Shown here one piece after another: positions 41,485 through 49,447 of a DNA stretch of 64,000 bases. The notes beneath the pieces are model-generated. The model was not told the origin of the DNA, searched no databases, and saw only the letters and a program-made list of their open reading frames with translations. The DNA lies in NCBI RefSeq assembly GCF_014204795.1, contig NZ_JACHMB010000001.1:3906001-3970000 (forward strand). The letters run 5' to 3'. The translations under genes and the position numbers were made by a program. Each line of letters opens with the position of its first letter. The stretch's first letter is position 1. Source of the DNA: Nonomuraea jabiensis (lineage in GTDB: Bacteria; Actinomycetota; Actinomycetes; Streptosporangiales; Streptosporangiaceae).

Positions 41485-42072
41485 GGCAGCACCTTCGTCG
41501 TCAGGAAAGGATCGTGTGGCCGGCACCGCAGTTCGCGCCCGGCGCCCTACCGGCGGGCCGCCCACCCATGGCGGGTCAGCCCTCGTAGCACGCCGGCTTC
41601 CTGACGCTGCGCTGCCGCACAGAACGAAGAGCTGCCGAGCTGCCGCACACGGGCTCCCCGCGCCATGCCTCCTCAACATTGTCACGCTCCCGCGCGCCGG
41701 CCGGAAGATGCCGTGCCTCGTTCCCTCCACCGGCATCTCCCCGACCGCACGAAGCTGGACCAGCAGGATCACGCCCCCGGAGGGCGCCCGCGGGCGGGTG
41801 GGCCCTGCGGCATCTGAGGGTCTTGGCATCACCGACGGACCGGGAAGTGTAGGTCCAGGTGGTTGTTGCTCTGGCAGCAACGACCGTTGGGGCTCATGCA
41901 CGTTTCTTACCGGCCCGTGAACAGGTCGTGCTGTTCCCTACGGTAGGTGGTGGTTCGAAGATCGCCAGGTTGTGTGGTGATCGCCGTCGCGCCATGACCT
42001 GACCGGTGCGTCGGCGCACTCCGGTCCCGTGCGACGGCCAGGTCGCAACCAGCCGATGGAGCGGCACGCTGA
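41485..42072. other. Gene-free stretch
   Basis: Contains a 139-codon minus-strand open frame (41482-41901) of low-complexity composition with no recognisable motif. I see no RNA gene or repeat. Probably decayed DNA. Confidence 0.5.
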
Positions 42073-42873
42073 TCAGACAGCTCCGTGATGTCTTCGCGAC
42101 GACGCGTGGGAAACCGGCGCGTTCGGATCGGAGGCCGGCCGGGCGGGTACGCGGCGGTGTGCGTCGGCGAGCAGGGTGTGCATGGCGCCGCGGAAGATCT
42201 CCGCCTGGAGCGGGCCGATGAAGGCGGTGTGCCCGAACACCTCCAGGACCACGAGGCCGTGCAGGTGTCCCCAGGCGCTGACGAACAGGGCGGCGGCCTG
42301 CGGCGGGAGCCCGCCGACCGCTTCGGGCGGGAGTTGTGCGAGGTGTTCGCGTAGTGCGGGGCTCAGTGGCGGTACGTCGACGCGGGCCAGTTGCTCGCGG
42401 GTGAACGTGCCGAACAGCGTTTCGAACAGGAGGGCCGCCAGTCTGCGGGGGCCGGCGGTCGTACGGCCGTCGGCGGGTGCCTCGTAGTGCAGCAGTGGTG
42501 TCCCGTAGATGAGCTGGAACCGGGCGGGGTTGTCGATGCCCCAGCGCCGGAAGGCTTCCGCGCCGGCGATGAACCTTGGTGGGTCGTCCTGCCGCGGCGC
42601 GCTCTCGAGCGCCGACTGCACGGCGTCGGCGAGGTCGTGGTACGCCTCGGCGATCAGCGCCGTGATCAGCTCGTCGCGGCTGGGGAAGTAGTGGTAGAGC
42701 GCCTGCACCGTCATCCCGAGGCTGCGGGCGATCGATCGCAGGGACAGGCCGGCGGGGCCGTGCAGCGCGATCTGTTCCTGGGCCGCGTCGAGGATCTCGC
42801 GGGTGGCGGCGGCCCGCCGGCGCAGGCGGAGCGGTGTCGGGCCGGCGTCAGGCGGGGTGGGGGCGTCCGTCAT
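42073..42873 (-). CDS. TetR/AcrR-family regulator
   Basis: 266 residues: LRRRAAATREILDAAQEQIALHGPAGLSLRSIARSLGMTVQALYHYFPSRDELITALIAEAYHDLAD forms the HTH, followed by a WHG-type ligand domain (FRRWGIDNPARFQLIYGTPLLHYEAP, FVSAWGHLHGLVVLEVFGHTAFIG). Two palindromes lie directly upstream. Divergently placed small ORF and membrane protein genes at 43028-43598 are the likely targets. Confidence 0.9.
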   Translation of the reverse strand: MTDAPTPPDAGPTPLRLRRRAAATREILDAAQEQIALHGPAGLSLRSIARSLGMTVQALYHYFPSRDELITALIAEAYHDLADAVQSALESAPRQDDPPRFIAGAEAFRRWGIDNPARFQLIYGTPLLHYEAPADGRTTAGPRRLAALLFETLFGTFTREQLARVDVPPLSPALREHLAQLPPEAVGGLPPQAAALFVSAWGHLHGLVVLEVFGHTAFIGPLQAEIFRGAMHTLLADAHRRVPARPASDPNAPVSHASSRRHHGAV

Positions 42874-42892
42874 GCGGACACCGTACTGGCTG

Positions 42893-42924
42893 CCTGACAG
42901 TGTCAGGTAAATCTGGCACTGCCA
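42893..42924. promoter_or_regulatory. Two TetR-type palindromes
   Basis: CCTGACAGTGTCAGG (42893-42907), perfect with a one-base centre, and TGGCACTGCCA (42914-42924), also perfect with a one-base centre, 20 bp centre-to-centre (about two helical turns). The first lies 19 bp upstream of the tetR start. Likely autoregulatory operators. Confidence 0.7.
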
Positions 42925-43027
42925 AATCCGGGCCTACGTCCTTTAGCGTCGTGTCCCGGCCGCCACCGGCTTGTGTCGCGGCCCATGACCGAGCACCGAG
43001 ACCACTCGTCATCCAAGGAGAAAATCC

Positions 43028-43111
43028 GTGCTTCTCAGCGTCGTCAAATTCACCGTCCAGGTCGAGCAGGACGGCTGGGGCCCGATGCCGGGTACCGCCC
43101 CGCAGCAGTGA
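43028..43111 (+). CDS. 27-residue small ORF
   Basis: GTG 43028 is preceded by AAGGAGAAAATCC, a strong ribosome site, and encodes MLLSVVKFTVQVEQDGWGPM plus seven residues. It is followed 31 bp later by a membrane protein gene with its own GAAGGAG. Could be a leader peptide or small protein under control of the divergent TetR regulator. No family recognised. Confidence 0.5.
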   Translation: MLLSVVKFTVQVEQDGWGPMPGTAPQQ

Positions 43112-43142
43112 GCAAGCCCCCTCTCTCACCGAAGGAGTCCTC

Positions 43143-43598
43143 ATGACCACCAAGCCGACGTCTTCCCCCGTCGCCGGCCGTCCGTCCGCTGTGGCGGATC
43201 GCATCGGGCGCACCCTGATGGCCGTCGACGCGGTCGCGACGCTCGTCGCGCTCGTGAACGGGATCCTCATCATGAACAGCGTCGCCGACGACCGCGTCAT
43301 CACCGAGGCCTGGCGGACGCTGGCCTATGTCGTCTTCGCGGGAATCTGGGCGATACTCGCCGTCGCGCCGCGCCGGCAGTGGGGCCTGTGGGAACTGCTG
43401 CTCTTCCACAAGGGCGCGATCACCGTCTACTGCTTCGTCATGTGGGACAAGCCCGACGCGGTGCAGACCGCGTTCATCGACCTGTCCCTCGTGGTGACGA
43501 CCGCGGTGGCGTACGTGCTGTGCCGCGGCTGGATCAGCTGGCGGAGCGGCGCCCCCGAGCCGGTCGGCGGCCGGCGGCCCGCGGCCTCGGCCGGGTGA
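43143..43598 (+). CDS. Small four-helix membrane protein, unknown
   Basis: 151 residues from ATG 43143 with GAAGGAG upstream. Helices: LMAVDAVATLVALVNGILIM; TLAYVVFAGIWAILAV; WELLLFHKGAITVYCFVMW; FIDLSLVVTTAVAYVLC. Hydrophilic ends. I do not recognise the family. Probably regulated by the divergent TetR. Confidence 0.7.
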   Translation: MTTKPTSSPVAGRPSAVADRIGRTLMAVDAVATLVALVNGILIMNSVADDRVITEAWRTLAYVVFAGIWAILAVAPRRQWGLWELLLFHKGAITVYCFVMWDKPDAVQTAFIDLSLVVTTAVAYVLCRGWISWRSGAPEPVGGRRPAASAG

Positions 43599-43599
43599 G

Positions 43600-43746
43600 G
43601 TGTACCGATCGCGTCGCCGGTGCGGGCACGAGGCGCACGCCGACGTGAACGCGGCGACCAACATCTTGAGGGCAGGGCTTGCCCTTCGTGAGGCTGCGCA
43701 AGCGGCTTAGCGAGAAGCCGCTCCTTTCAGGGAGCGGAGGAGTCAC
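43600..43746 (+). mobile_element. Truncated TnpB element (C-terminus plus right end)
   Basis: RSRRCGHEAHADVNAATNIL followed by RAGLALREAAQAA and a stop is the last ~33 residues of a TnpB closely related to the intact copy. It includes the third RuvC Asp. The following 36 bp repeat the same two hairpins and end in GGAGGAGTCAC (43746). The rest of the element is gone. Confidence 0.85.
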
Positions 43747-44311
43747 CTCTGCGAGGTCGTGTCTCCCCTTGGAAACCGATATCTCCGCAAGAACTTCAAC
43801 GTGAGGACCTCAAACCGCGCCGGCGACCAGGAGATGCCCGCGGATCGCGTCCAGAAGCGCCGACGCTGTCACGGCGTGCGGTGCGTCTGGCCTCTGGCCG
43901 CGTGTGCCTGCACCGCATGAAACAGCCCGTCAGGACCACCCAGCTCTCCACTTCCCGAATTGAACTTACAGCTTCAAAAACAGGAAGTACATGGTTAATA
44001 TTGCGGTACTCCGACCGACCTACCCGAAGCGAGGTGACGTCCTGAACCACACCGTGTAGACGAGCCAAGGCGGCCAGCACGGTCCGTCGGCGGCATGCGG
44101 GGAGGGACCTCTGGGGTGCTGCGGCCAAGCCGCTGACATCTCCCGAGCCAGGTCCCAGCAACCCTGCTCTGCCGCTATCCCATGTGTGCCAGCTGGGACC
44201 CCACCGCCCTCCTCCCCTGCACATTTCAATCACCTCGACCACTCACAAGACCTCCCAACCACCACCATCTGAACGACGCCCCGACCCCACCCACCACCCG
44301 AAGGCGATGCC
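43747..44311. other. Stretch without recognisable gene
   Basis: A minus-strand open frame (43796-44242) contains an AT-richer segment, SEYRNINHVLPVFEAVSSIR and following residues, that reads like protein but matches nothing I know. The block around 43955-44005 has clearly lower GC than its surroundings. May be a remnant of transferred DNA. Confidence 0.4.
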
Positions 44312-45466
44312 ATGAGACCGAAAATCGGCTACTTACTCCCGACACGCGACTGGACAGTGCTCGGCAACCAGGACCTGTCCGCGCTCATTGAGCAGGCAAG
44401 GCTGGCCGAGCAGTTGGGGTTCGACTCAGTGTGGGCGGGGGACAGTCCGGTGACGCGGCCCAGGGCCGACGCGCTGATGATGCTCGCCGCAGTCGCCGCC
44501 ACCACGAACCGCATCACGCTCGGCACCGCCGTACTGCTCCCCGCCCTCCGCCACCCGCTCCTCCTCGCCCACCAACTGGCGACCCTCGACGGCATCGCGG
44601 ACGGACGGCTGATCGTCGGCATGGGCGGGGGGTTCGCCCACCCGAACACCGAGGCCCAGTTCGAGGCGCTCGGAGTCGGCTTCAAGCGCCGGATCAGCCG
44701 CATGGAGGAGTCGGTCGACATCATGCGGCGCCTGTGGACCGGCGAAACGGTCTCTCACCAGGGCGAGCATTTCGCGTTCCATGATGTGACGCTCTACCCC
44801 AAACCCGTACAGGCCGGTGGCCCGCCGATATGGCTGCCGGGCAGCGGTGAGCGGGCGCTGCGGCGGGCGGCCCGCTTGGCCGACGGCTGGCTGCCGTACC
44901 CGCCGACGCAGAAGGCCTACGCGGAGGACCTGAACGTGCTGATGTCAGCAAACATGTCCCAGGCCTCATCAACAGCCAGTACCTCCGAAACCTCATCAAC
45001 AGCCAGTACCGCCGAGGCGTGGTCGTCAGCCCGTGCCTCCGAGGTCTCGTCAACGGCCAGAACCCCCGAAGCCTGGTCTCCGGCCGGTACCGCCGAGGCC
45101 TCGTCGCCGGCCGGCAACCCCGAAGGGCCGCCCATGAACGGCACATGCGAGCACGGATCGCCCAGAGCCTCGGCGCCCCGCCCCTTCACCCCGGCCCTGT
45201 ACGCCACCATCTGCCTGGACGACGACCCCGAACGCGCCCGTCACCGCCTCCGTACCAGCATCGAGCGCTACTACAACGCGCCGCTCGAGTTCGTCGAGAG
45301 CATCCAGGCCATGTTCGCCGGCACTCCGGAAGAGGCCGCGAACTGGCTCAACGGTTACATCGAGGAAGGCGCCCGACATGTGGTGATCAGGCTGGCCGTT
45401 GACGATCATCGGGCGGCCATGGAGGAGTTCGCCGCGCAGGTACTGCCCAGGATGGGGGAGATATGA
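44312..45466 (+). CDS. Luciferase-like (LLM, F420-type) monooxygenase with an inserted repeat
   Basis: 384 residues. The TIM-barrel family features are clear: IGYLLPTRDW, LGFDSVWAGDSPV, TTNRITLGTAVLLPALRHPLLLAHQLATLDGIADGRLIVGMGGGF and GGPPIWLPGSGERALRRAARLADGWLPY. Between about residues 218 and 271 lies a 54-residue insert of six 9-residue repeats absent from ordinary family members (~310-330 residues). After it the family resumes (PFTPALYATICLDDDPERARHRLRT). Overlaps the next gene by ATGA. Likely F420H2- or FMN-dependent; substrate unknown. Confidence 0.85.
   Translation: MRPKIGYLLPTRDWTVLGNQDLSALIEQARLAEQLGFDSVWAGDSPVTRPRADALMMLAAVAATTNRITLGTAVLLPALRHPLLLAHQLATLDGIADGRLIVGMGGGFAHPNTEAQFEALGVGFKRRISRMEESVDIMRRLWTGETVSHQGEHFAFHDVTLYPKPVQAGGPPIWLPGSGERALRRAARLADGWLPYPPTQKAYAEDLNVLMSANMSQASSTASTSETSSTASTAEAWSSARASEVSSTARTPEAWSPAGTAEASSPAGNPEGPPMNGTCEHGSPRASAPRPFTPALYATICLDDDPERARHRLRTSIERYYNAPLEFVESIQAMFAGTPEEAANWLNGYIEEGARHVVIRLAVDDHRAAMEEFAAQVLPRMGEI
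44963..45124 (+). repeat. Six in-frame 27-bp coding repeats
   Basis: Units translate as ASSTASTSE, TSSTASTAE, AWSSARASE, VSSTARTPE, AWSPAGTAE, ASSPAGNPE. The first two copies are nearly identical at DNA level; later copies diverge. Composition is Ser/Thr/Ala/Pro with a Glu at every ninth position. Probably a flexible surface loop grown by slippage. Confidence 0.9.
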
Positions 45467-46152
45467 CCACGTTCGTCCTGGTGTCGGGCGCCTGGCACGG
45501 GCCATGGGCCTGGGACCGCGTCGTACCTCTCCTGGAACGATCCGGCGCCCGCACCATCACCCCGGACCTGACCCACACCCCCGGCACCGGCCTGCATGAC
45601 CACGTCGAACAGGTGCTCGCCGCTCTGGACACCGCGCCCGACGACCGCACCGTGCTCGTCGGACACAGCTACGCGGGCCTGGTGGTACGCCAGGCGGCCG
45701 ATCTCCGGCCGGAACGCGTACACCATGTCGTGCTCGTGGACGGCTGGGTAGGCCCGAACGGCGCCGGCATGTTCACCCTCGCCCCCGACGCCTTCGTACA
45801 GGTCATCCGCGCCTCCGCTGACGGCGGGCTGATCCCCGCCCCCGCGCCGGAACGCTTCGGCACCACCGACCCCGACGACGCGGCCTGGCTCCGGGAGAGG
45901 CTGCGCCCGCAGCCGCTGCGTACGTTCACGGACACGACGCGCCTCAGCGGAGCGGTCGACCGGATCCCCGGGACCGGCATCTTCTGCCGCCCCCAGACCT
46001 TCCCGTTCGAACGGTTCGCAGAGTCGGTCGGCTACCGGACGATCCCGATCGACGGCCCGCACAACGTGATGCTCGAACATCCGGAACCACTCACCCGACT
46101 ACTCCTCGACGTAGTCGAGGGTTCGAAAACGGGAAGCCCGAGATTAAGCTGA
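45463..46152 (+). CDS. Alpha/beta hydrolase (salicylate-esterase/MES-like)
   Basis: 229 residues, MTTFVLVSGAWHGPWAWDRVVPLLE, nucleophile Ser in LVGHSYAGLVV, acid in the IFCRPQTFPFERF region and His in IPIDGPHNVMLEHPEPL. The N-terminal HGxWxW-type oxyanion sequence is typical of the plant methylesterase-like group. Coupled by ATGA to the LLM monooxygenase; likely acts on a related compound. Confidence 0.85.
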   Translation: MTTFVLVSGAWHGPWAWDRVVPLLERSGARTITPDLTHTPGTGLHDHVEQVLAALDTAPDDRTVLVGHSYAGLVVRQAADLRPERVHHVVLVDGWVGPNGAGMFTLAPDAFVQVIRASADGGLIPAPAPERFGTTDPDDAAWLRERLRPQPLRTFTDTTRLSGAVDRIPGTGIFCRPQTFPFERFAESVGYRTIPIDGPHNVMLEHPEPLTRLLLDVVEGSKTGSPRLS

Positions 46153-46156
46153 TGAA

Positions 46157-46837
46157 GTGGATCGGACGTACAACCAGTTCTGCGCCACAGCGCGGACGCT
46201 CGACCTCGTAGGGGAGCGCTGGACGCTGCTCATCGTGCGTGACCTCCTGACCGGCCCCAAGCGCTTCTCCGACTTCCAGAACAGCCTCCGCGGGCTCGGC
46301 ACGGGCCTGCTGGCCGCGCGTCTGAAACATCTCGAACGCGAAGGACTGGTACGGAAGGTCACGCTCCCGGCCCCCGCCCGCACACCCGCGTACATGCTCA
46401 CGGAGGCCGGCGCCGAACTCGCCCCCGCCGTGCTTGCCCTGGCGCGCTGGGGCATGAAATGGGCCATGGGCGAACGCCGGGAGGGCGAGGCGTTCCACGG
46501 CGGATGGGCGGTTCTGGGGCTGAGGGCCTGCTTCGACGCGGAGGCGGCGCACGGGTTGCGGGCGATGTACGAGTTCCGGGTGGGGGACGAGGTCTTCCAC
46601 GCCCTGGTCCAGGACGGGACGATCGACACCCAGCACGGTCCGGCGCAACGTCCCGACGCCGTCATCGAGACCGACGACGAGGTGCTGGTGGACATGGCGG
46701 CCGGGCGTACGACGTTCGCGGAGGCGGTCAAGGAGCGTCGCGCCGAGGCGTCCGGTGACCCGGCGGCGCTGGGCGCTCTGTACGGAATCTTCCGTATCCC
46801 GGCCCCGGAGGAACGCGCCATTCCCGGCGTGGGCTAA
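46157..46837 (+). CDS. HxlR-type regulator with SCP2-like C-terminal domain
   Basis: 226 residues from GTG 46157. HxlR winged helix at about 1-100 (DLVGERWTLLIVRDLLTGPKRFSDFQNSLRGLGTGLLAARLKHLEREGLV), then a C-terminal domain (YEFRVGDEVFHALVQDG, VIETDDEVLVDMAAGRTTFAEAV) of the sterol-carrier-like type seen in many actinobacterial HxlR proteins. Four bp after the hydrolase gene, so the last gene of a three-gene operon that it may regulate. Confidence 0.88.
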   Translation: MDRTYNQFCATARTLDLVGERWTLLIVRDLLTGPKRFSDFQNSLRGLGTGLLAARLKHLEREGLVRKVTLPAPARTPAYMLTEAGAELAPAVLALARWGMKWAMGERREGEAFHGGWAVLGLRACFDAEAAHGLRAMYEFRVGDEVFHALVQDGTIDTQHGPAQRPDAVIETDDEVLVDMAAGRTTFAEAVKERRAEASGDPAALGALYGIFRIPAPEERAIPGVG

Positions 46838-46868
46838 GGCGCCCGGCGGCCCGAGTACCCTTGTTTGC

Positions 46869-47831
46869 ATGGCAGCAGGCGGTAGGGCTTCGGGCAGGCC
46901 CGCAAAGAAGAAGGGCCCGTCCAAAGGCGCCGGAGGGCAGGGCCGCCGGTCGCTTGAGGGCAAGGGCGCGACCCCGCCTGCCGAAATGCGGCATTGGTAC
47001 AAGGAAAAGGCTCGCACCGAGCGCATCGCCCGCGAGGAACGCGGCGGCGTCCGGCGTCCCGCTCCGGTGCGGCAGCGGCGCTCCGAGGACGCGCCCGAGT
47101 ACATCGGCGGCCGCAACCCCGTACTCGAGGCCCTCCAGGCGGGCGTCCCGTCCAGCGCCCTCTACGTTGCCCAGCGCATCGACAACGACGACCGCGTACG
47201 CGACTCCATCAGGATCGCGGCCGAGCGCGGGATCGCCCTGCTCGAAGTCTCCCGCGACAAGCTCGACCGCCTGACGGAGGGCGCCGTCCACCAGGGCGTC
47301 GCGCTCCAGATCCCGGCGTACGACTATGCGCACCCGTCCGACCTCGTGGAGATCGCGCAGGACGCCGCCGAGATCCCGCTGATCGTGGCCCTCGACTCGG
47401 TCACCGACCCGCGCAACCTCGGCGCCATCGCCCGCTCCGCCACCGCCTTCGGCGCCCACGGCCTCCTCATCCCCTCCCGCCGCTCGGCCGGGGTCACGGG
47501 CGGGGCCTGGAAGACCTCCGCGGGCACCCTCGCCACCATGCGCGTGGCCCGCGCGGCCAACTTGACGGCGGCACTGCGGGAGTACCGCGAAGCGGGCCTG
47601 TTCGTCATCGGCCTCGACGGCGCCGGCGAAACCGACATCGGCGACGTCGACCTGCTCACCGAGCCGCTGGTGGTGGTCGTGGGCTCGGAGGGCAAGGGCC
47701 TTTCGCGGCTGGTCCGGGAGCACTGCGACGTGGTGACCCGGATCCCGATACAGGCGGCCGCGGAGTCGCTCAACGCGGGAGTGGCGGCCGGAGTGGCGCT
47801 GTACGAAGTCGCTCGTCACAGGCGCCTCTAG
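46869..47831 (+). CDS. rlmB: SpoU/TrmH-family 23S rRNA 2'-O-methyltransferase (RlmB)
   Basis: 320 residues. A basic, disordered N-terminus (GRASGRPAKKKGPSKGAGGQ) is followed by a substrate-binding domain (YIGGRNPVLEALQAG) and the SPOUT knot with LDSVTDPRNLGAIARSATAFGAHGLL (motif 1), VVVGSEGKGLSRLVREHCD (motif 2) and IPIQAAAESLNAGVAAGVALYE (motif 3). Known role: Gm2251 in 23S rRNA. Normally next to cysS; here 13.9 kb away. Confidence 0.93.
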   Translation: MAAGGRASGRPAKKKGPSKGAGGQGRRSLEGKGATPPAEMRHWYKEKARTERIAREERGGVRRPAPVRQRRSEDAPEYIGGRNPVLEALQAGVPSSALYVAQRIDNDDRVRDSIRIAAERGIALLEVSRDKLDRLTEGAVHQGVALQIPAYDYAHPSDLVEIAQDAAEIPLIVALDSVTDPRNLGAIARSATAFGAHGLLIPSRRSAGVTGGAWKTSAGTLATMRVARAANLTAALREYREAGLFVIGLDGAGETDIGDVDLLTEPLVVVVGSEGKGLSRLVREHCDVVTRIPIQAAAESLNAGVAAGVALYEVARHRRL

Positions 47832-47850
47832 CGTCTACACTGGTAGGCCG

Positions 47851-47923
47851 CGCCGACGTAGCTCAATCGGCAGAGCATCTGTCTTGTAAACAGAAGGTCA
47901 GGGGTTCGATTCCCCTCGTCGGC
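47851..47923 (+). tRNA. tRNA-Thr (anticodon TGT)
   Basis: A complete cloverleaf: acceptor GCCGACG/CGTCGGC, D-arm GCTC...GAGC, anticodon stem TCTGT/ACAGA with loop CTTGTAA (anticodon TGT), T-arm AGGGG-TTCGATT-CCCCT, discriminator T. CCA is not encoded. A hairpin terminator follows 10 bp after the discriminator base. Its 3' end is the attachment site of a genomic island. Confidence 0.97.
47894..47922 (+). repeat. Island attachment site, copy 1 (inside tRNA-Thr)
   Basis: The 29 bp from AGGTCAGGGG to CTCGTCGGC, covering the T-arm and acceptor 3' strand, recur exactly at 52726-52754. A duplicated tRNA 3' end is the usual footprint of tyrosine-integrase insertion. Confidence 0.85.
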
Positions 47924-47932
47924 TCTGCAAGA

Positions 47933-47970
47933 TGAAGCCCCTGAACTGGTCCTTCCGGTTCAGGGGCTTC
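47933..47970 (+). terminator. Terminator after tRNA-Thr
   Basis: GAAGCCCCTGAAC paired with GTTCAGGGGCTTC, then CTGTTTGTC. A 13-bp stem 10 bp after the tRNA. Confidence 0.85.
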
Positions 47971-48396
47971 CTGTTTGTCAGGACAATGTCGCATCGGGCG
48001 TGCTGTCTGAGTCAGCTGCGGAAGGAAGCATGCTTCGGTGGGGGGCGCTCCGGCTCCGGGATGATTGCCGCGCGTCACGTCGGGCTCATAGGCGGCTAGG
48101 GCGTAAGTTTGATCACTCCGGCTGCCAGCGATCCGGGACAAACCAAGCGGATCTGGGCGACGGGGTCAATGTCGTTCGTCTGGTGGAGCACTTCACCTCG
48201 ACCTCGTGACCAGGCCCGCTCCCCTCGCGGGCGAGGGCGATAGCGGACGGGATGATCAGCCAGAGATGTCCGCGCCGAGCGCTCTCGTCGCGTGCTGACG
48301 CCCAGGCAGGACACCACGAAGGAGTCGATAGTCGGAGTCGGTGCTCTTGACGATGCCGAGGAGCAGGTAGTCGTACAAGTGCTGGGCGATTCGTCC
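47971..48396. other. Island left edge without intact gene
   Basis: A minus-strand segment at about 48255-48400 reads RIAQHLYDYLLLGIVKSTD, protein-like but truncated. The rest has only short frames. No integrase or excisionase seen where one would be expected. Confidence 0.4.
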
Positions 48397-49110
48397 TCAG
48401 GTGACGGGCGGAGCGTCGGGGTCGCGCATCGCCCTCTTACGCTCTGTGGCCAGGCGCCTGACGCGTTTCGTGCGCCCCGCGCGGGCGAGGGTTTCGAGCG
48501 TCGCCGGATCGGAGGTGGTCGCCGCGAGCCTGAGCTGCAACCACTCCGACCACTCGCCGGGTTGACCGGCCGGCCCGCCCGTCAGGAGTTCGAGATCTTT
48601 CGCGCGGGCCTCGGCTCGCTCCCGATCCTGTCCGGCAGGAGCCAGATCGATCCACTCTCGCCGCTCGTCTGCGGTCACCGCCTCCAGCGCGCGCAGGATC
48701 ACGGCCAGTGCCAGCTCCCGGTCAGGCTCTTCGGTCAGCGCGTCGCGCAGCAGCAACAAGCCACGCTCGTCCCTGTTGTCCAGCGCGTCGAGGTACAGCC
48801 TCCACCGTCGATACGTCTCGTGGTCCTCCGGAACAGACCAAGTTCCCGACTCCTGGAAGGCGTCACACCCGTCATGCTCGAAACGGATCCGGCCGTCGAA
48901 GGGGGACGCCGCATTCGCGCACGCACCGTAATCGTTGCCCAGCGCGCCGGCCAGCGGGAACCAGAATCGGCAGGCACCGCACTGCTCGGAGTACCACTCT
49001 TCTCGATAATGGGGATCCTCGGTACGCCGATGACGCTCCGCAAGCCACCGTTCATGAATTGCGGAGCGCTCGGCCTCGCTATATCCAGCATGGTCGGGAT
49101 TATCTGTCAT
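48397..49110 (-). CDS. DUF3027-like protein
   Basis: 237 residues. The N-terminal half, EWYSEQCGACRFWFPLAGALGNDYGACANAASPFDGRIRFEHDGCDAF, matches the Cys-containing block of DUF3027 proteins and probably binds zinc (C, C, C, C). The C-terminal half is helical with DNRDERGLLLLRDALTEEPDRELALAVILRALEAV and TLETLARAGRTKRVRRLATER. Function unknown. Start overlaps the stop of a 50-residue ORF (ATGA). Confidence 0.6.
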   Translation of the reverse strand: MTDNPDHAGYSEAERSAIHERWLAERHRRTEDPHYREEWYSEQCGACRFWFPLAGALGNDYGACANAASPFDGRIRFEHDGCDAFQESGTWSVPEDHETYRRWRLYLDALDNRDERGLLLLRDALTEEPDRELALAVILRALEAVTADERREWIDLAPAGQDRERAEARAKDLELLTGGPAGQPGEWSEWLQLRLAATTSDPATLETLARAGRTKRVRRLATERKRAMRDPDAPPVT

Positions 49111-49259
49111 TTGCCAGTGATGATCCTCAGGATCGCAGCGAAGCTCTTGATCTTCGAGTTTATCTGGATCGCGTTCCTCCAGAACTCGTACAGTCCTCCC
49201 TTGGAGATGGCACCACGAGCCTTGTCCTTGGTCACGCCGGCGAACTCAGTCACTGACAT
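49107..49259 (-). CDS. 50-residue ORF coupled to the DUF3027-like gene
   Basis: MSVTEFAGVTKDKARGAISK then GGLYEFWRNAIQINSKIKSF and AAILRIITGK. Its TGA overlaps the ATG of the next gene. Basic C-terminal helix with pI clearly high. AT content is higher than the region's average. Ribosome site weak. Could be a genuine small protein or the tail of a truncated gene. Confidence 0.45.
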   Translation of the reverse strand: MSVTEFAGVTKDKARGAISKGGLYEFWRNAIQINSKIKSFAAILRIITGK

Positions 49260-49447
49260 GAGGACATGGTCCCGCACACCGGATCGATCTTGGAAGCTCC
49301 CAATGGGCTGGTGACAACGTCCCCGCCCCCGGGCTCACTGCGGCCACCATCCACACGTTCCTGAGTACGGCCTCGATCAGCCGAGCAGGGTGATCGGTCC
49401 GGCTGAGAAGCCCAAGGTTGTGGCCCTCTGGCAGCCAGGCCCCTGCG

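Noticed and set aside
32970..46868. A biosynthetic gene cluster suggested by P450, SRPBCC, LLM monooxygenase and hydrolases.
   Set aside because: No PKS, NRPS, terpene or RiPP core gene is present, the P450 is a fragment, and the genes form separate regulator-enzyme pairs.
47863..48141. Minus-strand ORF containing TRGIEPLTFCLQ across the tRNA.
   Set aside because: This is the familiar spurious translation of the antisense strand of a tRNA gene.
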